From the NCBI GenBank assembly GCA_016927905.1, contig JAFGLW010000009.1:1-64000 (forward strand): a DNA stretch of 64,000 bases, written 5' to 3'. This DNA comes from a candidate division CSSED10-310 bacterium (GTDB taxonomy: Bacteria > CSSED10-310 > JAFGJC01). Positions 16,592-25,153 of this stretch are shown here, piece after piece (the first letter of the stretch is position 1; each line of letters starts with the position of its first letter). The notes below the pieces were generated by a model, which worked only from the letters and a program-made list of their open reading frames with translations, was not told the origin of the DNA and made no database searches. A program made the translations under genes and the position numbers.

Positions 16592-17176
16592 TCAAAACGC
16601 TCCTTCAAGCCACTCATCTTTAACCAACACCGCCTGCAGTTTCTCCCGGGCCCGGAACAGCCGGTTTTTGACCGTTCCGATGGGGATTCCGAGTGTTTCG
16701 GCGATCTGATCGTAATTCATTTCACGGAAATGCCGGAGGATGATGATGGCTTTCAGGTTCGGCTCCAGCATGTAGACGGCCCGTTTGATTCGTTCAGCAG
16801 TTTCAGAGGATTCCAAATTCGCCTCCGGATTGGGTCTCGAATCTGCAATCTGCATGGGCAAAGAACGCGAGTCAGGATCCGAATGTTGATCCACCAGGAG
16901 GTATTCGGGTTTTTTCCTGCGGAGGAAATCGATGGTCCGGTTCACGGCAATCCGGTGAATCCATATCCGGAAGGGATACCTGGCGTCGAATGTGTGAAGC
17001 TTCACATAAGCGTTCACGAAAACCTCCTGAGTCAAATCCCGTGCGGTTTCAGGATCGTAGACCATCCGGACAACCGTGTCGTAAACCAGCCGCTGGTATC
17101 GTTCAACCAGGGATTGAAAGGCCTGGCTGTTTCCCGTAAGACATTGCTGAACGGCATCAAAATCATCAGTGTTCAC
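16592..17176 (-). CDS. ECF-type RNA polymerase sigma factor
   Basis: The 194-residue protein has region 2 (YQRLVYDTVVRMVYD, DLTQEVFVNAYVKLHTF) and region 4 (IIILRHFREMNYDQIAETLG, IGTVKNRLFRAREKLQ), with no regions 1 or 3. The start is a GTG at 17176 with GAGAGGA upstream. It leads the operon sigma, anti-sigma, polymer-forming membrane protein. I could not identify its own promoter with confidence in the 140 bases shared with the divergent gene. Confidence 0.93.
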   Translation of the reverse strand: MNTDDFDAVQQCLTGNSQAFQSLVERYQRLVYDTVVRMVYDPETARDLTQEVFVNAYVKLHTFDARYPFRIWIHRIAVNRTIDFLRRKKPEYLLVDQHSDPDSRSLPMQIADSRPNPEANLESSETAERIKRAVYMLEPNLKAIIILRHFREMNYDQIAETLGIPIGTVKNRLFRAREKLQAVLVKDEWLEGAF

Positions 17177-17316
17177 GGAAATCCTCTCTGTTTCACGATT
17201 ACGAAAATGAAAACAGAAATGTTTCGTTCATGCAATCCCGTTTATTCAATCCCTGCGAAACCGGATGGATCGATCCGGTGGAATCGGCATGGCTGGGTGT
17301 GATAGCCTTTCGCCGG

Positions 17317-18420
17317 ATGAAAGGGAAGGGTGAATTGGTGGAATTGAGACGGAACCCCTTGACGGATCAATGGATCATATACCTGGATCAGGCGGCCATC
17401 CCCAATCGGGAGCCAGAAGGAAGAACGCGGTCCGGGAGGAAGTCGAACCGTACAAAAGCGGATGCATGTCCTTTTTGTGATTCCCCGGATCATCCGGACC
17501 GGGTTGATATCATGGTTGTCCGGGATGAGACCTGCATATATGTGCGGGAGGGAACGAAGGTGCCGGAGTGGGATGTCAAGGTGATCGCCGCTCCGGCGCC
17601 GGTTCTGCGCATCGAGGATGGGTTGTCCCGCCGGGGCCGGGGTTTTTACGATATAATGGAGGCGCCGGGTGCTCACGAACTCATCATCATGACACCGGAA
17701 CACGGCAAACCGGTCTGGGAACTATCCGATATACAGATCGGACGAGTGCTGGCCGGGCTGTTCGAACGCATGACCGATCTTCTGAAAGACCGGAGGCTGG
17801 GCCACCAGTTTGCCTATCACGTCACCGACCGGGATTCCCTATCGTGGACAGACCATGCGGTCCTGAATCTGGTTGCGGTACCATTTGTTCCAGAAAAACT
17901 CAAAACGGAACTGCGGTACGCCCGGCAATGGTATACTTCCAAGGAACGGTGCCTGTTCTGTGATATCTGCCAGACAGAAAAAGAAAATCAGGCCAGAGGA
18001 AAACCGCACGGAATTATCGAGGAGACGGAGAATTTTACCGCATTCGTTCCATTTTTTGCTGAGTATGCATTCGAAATCTGGATCCTTCCATTTGAACACC
18101 ATGCGGATTTTCTGTCCATGTCCAAAGATCAACGGGCTGATCTGGCCGGAATACTCCGGCTGATCCTGCACCGCCTGTTTCAGACGCTGGGACCGCTTTC
18201 ACTGACCGTAACCCTGATGAATCAACCCAATCGCATGTGGATCCAAAACCGGGAAACATGGCCGGAGCTGGATGCCGGATGGCATTGGTCGATACGGATT
18301 CAACCGGAAACGGAGATCGTGAACGAGGAACTCCGGATATTTAACAGGGCGGCAGGTTCCAGGGTCAATCCGGTGCTTCCTGAAACCGCTGCCGACCATT
18401 TGAGATCCGCCGCGTCGTGA
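17317..18420 (+). CDS. GalT-family nucleotidylyltransferase homologue with altered active site
   Basis: The 367-residue protein follows galactose-1-phosphate uridylyltransferase over its length: LRRNPLTDQWIIY, zinc pair CPFC (Cys51, Cys54), WDVKVIAAPAPVL, GAHELIIMTPEH, CLFC (Cys212, Cys215) and the second HIT half. The HPHxQ motif, whose second His carries the UMP, reads HAVLN here (His180, Val182, Asn184). The late YHWHIEI-type block is WHWSIRI. So the usual chemistry looks lost. The start is uncertain: ATG 17317, a TTG/GTG near 17335-17338 behind AAGGGAAGGG, or ATG 17230. It ends back to back with the next gene. Confidence 0.8.
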   Translation: MKGKGELVELRRNPLTDQWIIYLDQAAIPNREPEGRTRSGRKSNRTKADACPFCDSPDHPDRVDIMVVRDETCIYVREGTKVPEWDVKVIAAPAPVLRIEDGLSRRGRGFYDIMEAPGAHELIIMTPEHGKPVWELSDIQIGRVLAGLFERMTDLLKDRRLGHQFAYHVTDRDSLSWTDHAVLNLVAVPFVPEKLKTELRYARQWYTSKERCLFCDICQTEKENQARGKPHGIIEETENFTAFVPFFAEYAFEIWILPFEHHADFLSMSKDQRADLAGILRLILHRLFQTLGPLSLTVTLMNQPNRMWIQNRETWPELDAGWHWSIRIQPETEIVNEELRIFNRAAGSRVNPVLPETAADHLRSAAS

Positions 18421-21400
18421 TCATTTTTTCTTTTTTGATTTCGCCAGTTCGCTCTTTAAATCCAGTCCTTTCAGACGCAACAGATCGCCCAGCGTGGTGC
18501 CCTGGCGTGGACCCTCCGGCCTGGGGTGCTTATCAACCGGTTTTCTCTCCGGTTTCGACCGCTTGATCCGGGTCGCGGACCTTTTCGGTTTCACCGATCC
18601 GAGCGCCGAAACTCCGGATTCTACGCCGGTCGGACGGGGACGATCCGGGGTGGCAGCATCCCGTGCCCGGGATTTCCGGTCAGGTCGAACCCGGGGTTCT
18701 TCTTTGGGCGGATATCCATCGGGGAATTTCTTTGCCAGAAAGGATTCCAGGCTTTCCAGGTTCTTCTGGGCCTTGATTTTCATGTTTTCGTCATCGACAT
18801 CCAATACACGGTTCCAGGTCTTCCGGGCATCCAGATACTCCCCGGAAATCCGGTATGCACTGCCCAGCCACAACAGAGCGTGGTTTTTGAGCGTCGAGTC
18901 GTCGCGGGCACCGGCTCTTTCAAGAAGGGGAATCGCCCTGCGGGCGATCCCGGCACGAACACCCAGACGACCGATCAGATATTCGAAAGATCCCGGTACA
19001 TCCGTCTGGGTATCCAGCCACATGCAGTTTTTGCTGTAAATCCGATTTTGAATCTTCTTGTCAAGTTTTTTAGCGGCCAGGCCCAAAATGATTTTGCGGA
19101 TTTCGGTATCTTCCGGATTCTCGTCAAGATAGGTTTCAGCCACCAGAACCGCATCATGGACATGCCGGCTGGATCCATCCCGGTCCACCTGGATCAAATA
19201 CCGTTTCAACAGATTGTTATCCAAAGGATGCATGACAAGCAACTGGTGCGTTTTTTCGAGGGCCAGGCTGATATACTTTTCAGATTTCACTCTCGCGGCA
19301 AGAAAAAGCAGGGATTGAATGGTTTCCCGGTCATCCGGGTGATGGGAAAGCCAGGACAGAGCGACGTCGCAGGCTTTGAGCATCAAATCCTTGTCGTTGC
19401 GCTGTTCCGACAGCCGGAAAAAACTCCGTCTGACCGATCGGTTGTTCCCGATTTTTTTGATCCAGGATGCAGTTTGATGGAGTGCTCGGTCCAGAAGCTG
19501 CGGATCGTTCAAGGTCACGGCAAGGTCGAGATAATGGGTCCGGAGAGGTCCCTCATCGAAATGCGATCCGAGCCAGCTTTCAAGCGGTTCGAGTATATCG
19601 CTCCGGGTGTCGGGATCGCACTTTTTCAGAATCAGATCCATGAAACTTCGCCAGACCACACGGTCTTCCGGATTCACCTTCAGCCAGCTTTTGGTTTCTT
19701 GAACCGCACGCTCGATCTGGTCATTGGATCCCCTTTGAGCGACCAGCTGCAAATAGGCGTCAACCGCGTGCCCGTTGTCCGGGTCCCGGGCAGCTGCTGT
19801 CCGGGCATCTTCGACCGCCCGGCTGCCCAGGTCGCCCGGCATATGGTCTCCCAAATATTTCAACAGGAACCGGAATCCGATACGGTCCATCGAGGGTTTG
19901 GCCGAATTCAAGGCCTTGAGGGATTCCACCTCCGTCAGTCCGCCAAGCTGGTTTCGCAACAACGGGCTAAGTGCTGAAAACGCGTCCACACCGGCCAGAT
20001 GCACACGATCTGTCATCACCTTTGTCAGCAACCCGAAAAGGGGGGCCTGACCGGAATCCTTCAAATGCGGAAACAGACGGGACAGAAGCTTAGTTGAAAG
20101 CAGGTCGGGCATGCCGTCCAAAATTGATGAAACCGCACTCAAGATCCGGGCCGTCACGGAGAACGATTGATCCGCGGAAACCAGGGCGGCTTGAAGGATT
20201 CTGACGATCCAGACCTGAAGATCGGGTTCCCGGCCGCAGGTATTGATTATTTTATCGAACAGAATATCGGTCTGTTCAGGCGTTTCGTTCAAGCTCGACC
20301 AGATTGCCCGGCATAAAACCGGGTGTCCCGCATCCCACAAGGCCGGCGATACGACCGCACGATCCGAATGCATTTGAACGGGTTGATTTTTTTCTTTTGC
20401 AAGCGCTTTCTGGAAGGTTCGAACCGCTTTCTCGGAATGCATCGCTTCCAGCAGGCGATCGGGTGTCGACAGTCCCAGGACACCCAGCGCCACAATCGTC
20501 CGGTACAGGTCTTTGCTGGCCGAGTTGGGAATGGTCCCGGCGATCTGCCGGGCCAGCTCGTCGAGCGTGGTCCCCGAAGCGCTTTGACTCCAAAGTTCAA
20601 TGGTTGTCGGTTCAGATTCAGGGGAGACCGGTAGTTTTGCTTCGTCCGGGCTCAGCGGATGAACCGTATACTCCTCCAATACCGTTCTGGAGAAAAACTT
20701 GGGATACTGGTCCACCGACACAGCAGTGCCCAGAACCGCCATCGGAGCTCCACTGATCTGGGCTGCCGCCAGCTCCTTGATCCACGGCACCGGATCCGTT
20801 CCGTAACCCAGCGGATCGTCCCACAGCAATATCAGCGGAGCATCACATGCAACGGCAGCCGTCGCCAGGTGCTCCGCCTCCTCAGCTGCTTTTTCGATGT
20901 CCAGTATTTCCGCGACGACAAAACCCTGGAGGTAGAGTTCCCGGGCCACCTGTTTGAGCAGGATGCTTTTTCCCATTCCGGGGCGTCCCGTGAAAAGAAA
21001 GACGGGAAGCAGGCCCCGCCCGGATATTTTGGCACATCGCCGGGCCCATTTGACGGCCGCTTCGTAATCCGGTCGAATGGCGATTTCAGGTCCAGCCGGT
21101 AACAATATCTCTTTCCAGCCGGGCTGCCTGGACAACCGGAAGACAGTCTCCGGCTGCTCCTGAAGGAACCTCTGATCGATGACTTGCACCGCGGGAGTGG
21201 AACTATATGCCCGTCTCTGGTAATCCCGAATCAGCAGGAAGGCATCCTCCCGGCTGAAATCAAGCTCAAGGAGTGTGCCGGCATCGCCTGCAGCGTTCGA
21301 GATGCGGTCGATCAGCGAAGTCATTGCGTGTCCCAGATCCGCTCCGCTGATGCCTGCATCCTGTAGCACTTTCAACATGTCCAGTTCTTTTCCCCAGAGT

Positions 21401-21972
21401 GTTTCATCGCCCAATCGACCCTGGCGCCGCCTGCTGTATTCGATGGAAGTGTTTTGGATAACCTGCCGGGTGAGCCGATCGACAGCCGGCACGGGATTCT
21501 TGGATGCCGCCTTTTCGAACAATTTATGCAACCTGCCTTGCAGCGAATTCTCCAGATCCTTTACCGAGGGCCATTGGGCGACGGAAGGCGGAGATTTTTG
21601 GAACCGTTTTGCAGAAGTCACGATTAATGCAGACAATGCTTCGGGTCGATCTGAACTCAGCATTTTCAATGCGAAACGCACCAGGAAATCTTCAAACGAT
21701 TTCAGATCCTCCAGATCCGTTTTCCCGGCATCGATCACCCCGACCACACGTTCCGATCCGGCGTAACGCTCCAGAAAATCGCCGTCGAGATCCAGGCGTA
21801 TACCCCGCGGCAGTTCCCCCGCCGCATGGTAAGTTCCCATCCGCGCCAGTTGCCATGCGGCATAGCTGAAATGATACCGGTTCATTTTGTTCCGGTCCGG
21901 GAGGGGAACGCCCCAGGCGGCAACGGCATCCGCTTCAAGTGAGAATTCCGCGTTGTTCGTCATACCCTTCAT
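18421..21972 (-). CDS. Large P-loop ATPase with helical repeats (STAND-like), function unknown
   Basis: The 1183-residue product has no signal peptide. The N-terminal 270 residues are of unknown fold. A P-loop NTPase follows, with Walker A GRPGMGKS (Lys335) and Walker B LILLWDDP (Asp385-Asp386). From about residue 620 to 1070 it is helical and TPR-like, with repeated LxxxxxWLxxxPxDxxxW units. The tail is very basic, with a Lys-rich end (KSKKKK). This order (N-terminal module, NTPase, repeats) is that of STAND-type signalling or defence ATPases, but I recognise no specific family. The start is not fixed by a strong ribosome site; ATG 21963 is an alternative. Confidence 0.75.
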   Translation of the reverse strand: MKGMTNNAEFSLEADAVAAWGVPLPDRNKMNRYHFSYAAWQLARMGTYHAAGELPRGIRLDLDGDFLERYAGSERVVGVIDAGKTDLEDLKSFEDFLVRFALKMLSSDRPEALSALIVTSAKRFQKSPPSVAQWPSVKDLENSLQGRLHKLFEKAASKNPVPAVDRLTRQVIQNTSIEYSRRRQGRLGDETLWGKELDMLKVLQDAGISGADLGHAMTSLIDRISNAAGDAGTLLELDFSREDAFLLIRDYQRRAYSSTPAVQVIDQRFLQEQPETVFRLSRQPGWKEILLPAGPEIAIRPDYEAAVKWARRCAKISGRGLLPVFLFTGRPGMGKSILLKQVARELYLQGFVVAEILDIEKAAEEAEHLATAAVACDAPLILLWDDPLGYGTDPVPWIKELAAAQISGAPMAVLGTAVSVDQYPKFFSRTVLEEYTVHPLSPDEAKLPVSPESEPTTIELWSQSASGTTLDELARQIAGTIPNSASKDLYRTIVALGVLGLSTPDRLLEAMHSEKAVRTFQKALAKEKNQPVQMHSDRAVVSPALWDAGHPVLCRAIWSSLNETPEQTDILFDKIINTCGREPDLQVWIVRILQAALVSADQSFSVTARILSAVSSILDGMPDLLSTKLLSRLFPHLKDSGQAPLFGLLTKVMTDRVHLAGVDAFSALSPLLRNQLGGLTEVESLKALNSAKPSMDRIGFRFLLKYLGDHMPGDLGSRAVEDARTAAARDPDNGHAVDAYLQLVAQRGSNDQIERAVQETKSWLKVNPEDRVVWRSFMDLILKKCDPDTRSDILEPLESWLGSHFDEGPLRTHYLDLAVTLNDPQLLDRALHQTASWIKKIGNNRSVRRSFFRLSEQRNDKDLMLKACDVALSWLSHHPDDRETIQSLLFLAARVKSEKYISLALEKTHQLLVMHPLDNNLLKRYLIQVDRDGSSRHVHDAVLVAETYLDENPEDTEIRKIILGLAAKKLDKKIQNRIYSKNCMWLDTQTDVPGSFEYLIGRLGVRAGIARRAIPLLERAGARDDSTLKNHALLWLGSAYRISGEYLDARKTWNRVLDVDDENMKIKAQKNLESLESFLAKKFPDGYPPKEEPRVRPDRKSRARDAATPDRPRPTGVESGVSALGSVKPKRSATRIKRSKPERKPVDKHPRPEGPRQGTTLGDLLRLKGLDLKSELAKSKKKK

Positions 21973-22233
21973 CCTATCGTTGTTCTCAGGTTGTTCCGGA
22001 ACGCGGAAACAGCCTGATATCGGTCAGAAAGGCAATGTATACCGCTCCCGATCAAAAAAACAAGCCCCGGACCCGATTCCCGGGGATTTTCAAACCAAAT
22101 CCCGGTCATGTCCTCGAGCATGATTCGGCGTGAAATTCCAATAATGGATGTGCTATATATACAGGAAGGAGAAACCAGACGGCAAATGTCTGGGGGCAAA
22201 TAATACCAGAATGAACATCATTGGAGGATGTCG

Positions 22234-23391
22234 ATGAAAAGAATGGGGATGATCCTGATACCGGGTTGCCTGGTTTTTATGACCGTGGGTGCATTTGCGG
22301 CGCAGAGGGTGGTCATGTACGAGCATTTCACGGAAGACCAGTGCCTGTGGTGTGCCGATGTGGCCGTTGCGATCGATTTGTTCCGGTCGGAATATACGAG
22401 AGAACAACTGGCGGTCATAACCTATAGTGTACGGGGAGACGATCCCGTTCCGGGCGGCCTGGACCGGCTGGATTTCTTCGGGGAGGACGCCGTTCCGGTC
22501 GTTGTGGGAGACGGCAGGGATAACCTGGGTCCGATGCCCATCGATGAATCGGTTCTGATTGCGCACTACGAGTCGCGCAAGAACGAGCCGTCCATTCTGA
22601 CAATGACCGTCACCAAAGAAAGCCAGACCCAGTACAGGATACATGTCGAAGCCGAGTCAGCTTTTACGGGTGTTTTGATGGCGGTGGCATACGAAGAGAT
22701 CATCCACAATGAACAGCATTATTACTGCTGGGCCAGGGAGATCCTTACGAATTATTATGGAGATCCGATCTCGTTGAGTGCCGGCGGATCGACAGATGTC
22801 ATCAAGAATGTGTCGCTTCAGGGTGGCTGGAATCCCGGCAATATGGGGGTTGTGGCCTGGGTTCATGAGGGCAGCGACGGCGGCAACCTGCTTTTCCGTG
22901 CTCACGAATCGCTTCAGGCAGCCGACAGCATGGCCCAGCATACCGAACCGACACCGACCCCCGCACCCACCGATCCCGGTGCAACCTGCACACCCACGCC
23001 CCAGGGTACCGCACCTCCCACACCGACCCACTCCGTCAACGATCTCCAGCAGAATCTTGAATTGAGTGCAACAATGTTCCATCCTGACGATCCGTTCGTT
23101 CTGGATATTCATACCGTGAATCCGAGTTCACAGACGTTCAATGTGGACCAGTACCTGGCGCTGGAAGTCGCCGGATTGTTCTTTTTCTGGCCGCAATGGA
23201 CGGACGCGGTCGGATATGCCCAGCGCAGCTATCCAGCCGGGTGCGACAGCCGTGAAAACATTTTCGATTTTACCTGGCCGTCCGGAGTGGGAAGTTTCTC
23301 GGGAATTCACTTTTATCTGGTATCTCTCAATACCGCAACCCAGACCCTGGCCGGTCCCTGGGACATGGTTGAGTGGGGATATACCGGGTAA
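22234..23391 (+). CDS. Secreted thioredoxin-fold protein with Pro/Thr linker and shared C-terminal domain
   Basis: The 385-residue protein has a signal peptide (MKRMGMILIPGCLVFMTVGAFA). An alpha/beta domain follows whose CLWC motif and later AVPVVV (cis-Pro) suggest a thioredoxin fold, resembling Omp28-type proteins. A TPTPAPT linker near residues 245-270 leads to a roughly 115-residue C-terminal domain. This matches the end of the subtilase, ending TWPSGVGSFSGIHFY here and NWPAGAGSASGIVWY there. I chose ATG 22234 because GGAGG is 6 bases upstream; ATG 22228 touches it. It may handle extracytoplasmic disulfides. Confidence 0.8.
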   Translation: MKRMGMILIPGCLVFMTVGAFAAQRVVMYEHFTEDQCLWCADVAVAIDLFRSEYTREQLAVITYSVRGDDPVPGGLDRLDFFGEDAVPVVVGDGRDNLGPMPIDESVLIAHYESRKNEPSILTMTVTKESQTQYRIHVEAESAFTGVLMAVAYEEIIHNEQHYYCWAREILTNYYGDPISLSAGGSTDVIKNVSLQGGWNPGNMGVVAWVHEGSDGGNLLFRAHESLQAADSMAQHTEPTPTPAPTDPGATCTPTPQGTAPPTPTHSVNDLQQNLELSATMFHPDDPFVLDIHTVNPSSQTFNVDQYLALEVAGLFFFWPQWTDAVGYAQRSYPAGCDSRENIFDFTWPSGVGSFSGIHFYLVSLNTATQTLAGPWDMVEWGYTG

Positions 23392-23392
23392 T

Positions 23393-24130
23393 CTAGCGCC
23401 TGAGATCGATGTTCTGAAATCGCCCGGACCCGCTATTGCGCTTCTTCCTGGAACCTCCGGTAATGCCGGAAAACATTCTTTTTTCCAATCGATGCGCGTA
23501 ACCGTAACCGGTTAAGAACGGAATGATATATACCAGCGGGAACAACCGGTTTCCCAAGCCGCCCGCCGCGCAGGCCGTATTGGCCGCCAGAAAAATGACC
23601 GCCAGCGTTTTTCCGGAAACGGGTATCAATCCCATAAACCGGATTGATGCATATCCGGAACTGACGGCAAAGAAACCCAGGACGGCGTTAACACCCGCAG
23701 TGCTTCCCCAGAGAATCACCGGGCTGGAGTGAAACGCGATCACATACAGAAGATGGATTCCCACGGCATGGACCAGAAACAGCACCAGGAATCTGGATTC
23801 ACCCAGCGCGGTCACGACGGGATGAGCGGTAAGCATCAAAAACAGAATATTGGCGATCAGATGACCCAGGCCGGTATGAATGAAAACGGAAGTCAAAGGC
23901 TGCCAGATCCTGCCGGTCCAGAAAGTCCCGGGGTTCGCGCCCAGCCAGTCATTCAGAAATCCGGCGGCTGCGTTTTGAGCTGAGCCGGGATCAGAGGACC
24001 TCAGGATGAGAATCAGTATCCAGAGACAAAATCCGGCTCCACAGGTCACGGCAATCCATTTCGCCGGACGGGGAACCGGCGGGAAAACGATCCGTTTTCG
24101 AGTGAACGGCTGGGTTGTCTGTCCGGTCAT
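23393..24130 (-). CDS. Rhomboid-family membrane protein, probably catalytically inactive
   Basis: The 245-residue protein has six hydrophobic segments. The clear rhomboid block WQPLTSVFIHTGLGHLIAN contains the HxxxN oxyanion-side motif. The catalytic GxSG is replaced: GSTAGVNAVLG aligns with GxSGxxxALxG and puts Thr144 at the Ser position. In the last helix (PLVYIIPFLTG) I see no His for the dyad. It is therefore likely a pseudoprotease of the iRhom/derlin kind. It ends tail to tail with the thioredoxin-like gene. AGAGG precedes ATG 24130. Confidence 0.8.
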   Translation of the reverse strand: MTGQTTQPFTRKRIVFPPVPRPAKWIAVTCGAGFCLWILILILRSSDPGSAQNAAAGFLNDWLGANPGTFWTGRIWQPLTSVFIHTGLGHLIANILFLMLTAHPVVTALGESRFLVLFLVHAVGIHLLYVIAFHSSPVILWGSTAGVNAVLGFFAVSSGYASIRFMGLIPVSGKTLAVIFLAANTACAAGGLGNRLFPLVYIIPFLTGYGYAHRLEKRMFSGITGGSRKKRNSGSGRFQNIDLRR

Positions 24131-24271
24131 GAAAACCTCTACCGCTGCGGATCAAATTAACATATCATATCCGGGGATGGATTATAAGCCGCTGCCGCGA
24201 TTACCAATCCCCGGGCCGCCCAAACCGGCGATCCGGGATTTTCCAGGGACCCCTGCGCCGGGCATGAAGCC

Positions 24272-25153
24272 ATGAAACATACTGATACGCCGATAGCGGT
24301 TCTGTATTTCAATAAGGCCGGTTTGACCCTCCGGTGCGTCCGCTCAATTCTGAATGCGGGATACTCCCCGGACCGGGTGTTCTGCTTCGACAACGGGTCC
24401 ACGCCCGGGAATGGAAAGGCGGTCCGGGAGGCGTTTCCCCGGGTTCATCATGACCGGATCAGTCAAAACCGGGGATTTTCAGGAGGCTTCAACGCCGCTC
24501 TGAATTGGGTTTTTTCAACCGGTGTTCGGTCCGTCCTGTTTTTGACCAACGATACGGAGATGCTTCCCGGCGCGGTTGAGGCCTGCCGGAATTCAGCGGA
24601 CCGGACGGAAGCGGAGCTGGTAGCGCCATGTGTCATGTACCGGAATCGGCCGGGGAAAATCGATTCGATCGGGGCATTTTTCCATCCGGAACGATGTTCC
24701 CTGGTGCATTACCGTGAGCAGGATCTTCCGGATGAATTGACCGGTGAAACCGATTACATCCCCGGGACGGCCCTGTGGATCGCCCGCGACGCGTTTGAAC
24801 GGCTGGGCGGAGCCGATGAATCGTTTCATACTTATTGGGAAGACGTGCACCTGTGTTTCCGGGCGCGGCGCTTGAACATCGGGATGGCCCGGGCTTACTC
24901 GTCCAGAATCCTTCACGGCGTGGGTCAGACCTGCCACAAAAAAGCGCTGTACACGACCTACTACTTCCAGCGCAACCGAATCCGCTTCTGTCGGTCGACG
25001 CTCCCGGAGCATAGGTGGAAGCAGGCCCGTTCGGTTATCGAATCCGACCTGGAAGGCCTGCGGGAACGGTTTGAGCAGCGGAACGACGTCAACCGGCTGC
25101 AGCTTCTGGATCGCCTGAAAAATGAATTTGATGGTATAGAGACGAGTTTCTGA
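24272..25153 (+). CDS. Family 2 glycosyltransferase
   Basis: The 293-residue protein has the GT2/rhamnosyltransferase pattern: VLYFNKAGLTLRCVRSI at the N-terminus, FCFDNGST, NRGFSGGFNAALNW and FLTNDTE (DxD-like). The acceptor-side block is YIPGTALWIARDAFERLGG with YWEDVHLCFRAR. It probably adds a sugar to a surface glycan; donor and acceptor are unknown. It shares its last 65 bases with the end of the convergent radical SAM fusion gene. Confidence 0.9.
   Translation: MKHTDTPIAVLYFNKAGLTLRCVRSILNAGYSPDRVFCFDNGSTPGNGKAVREAFPRVHHDRISQNRGFSGGFNAALNWVFSTGVRSVLFLTNDTEMLPGAVEACRNSADRTEAELVAPCVMYRNRPGKIDSIGAFFHPERCSLVHYREQDLPDELTGETDYIPGTALWIARDAFERLGGADESFHTYWEDVHLCFRARRLNIGMARAYSSRILHGVGQTCHKKALYTTYYFQRNRIRFCRSTLPEHRWKQARSVIESDLEGLRERFEQRNDVNRLQLLDRLKNEFDGIETSF

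Noticed and set aside
22065-22085. GC hairpin with flanking A and T runs as a terminator
   Set aside because: The stem is 6 bp with a 9-base loop, and no gene ends nearby on either strand.
24130-24275. Short plus-strand frame between the rhomboid and GT2 genes
   Set aside because: It is Pro-rich with no ribosome site and no recognisable feature; more likely spacer.
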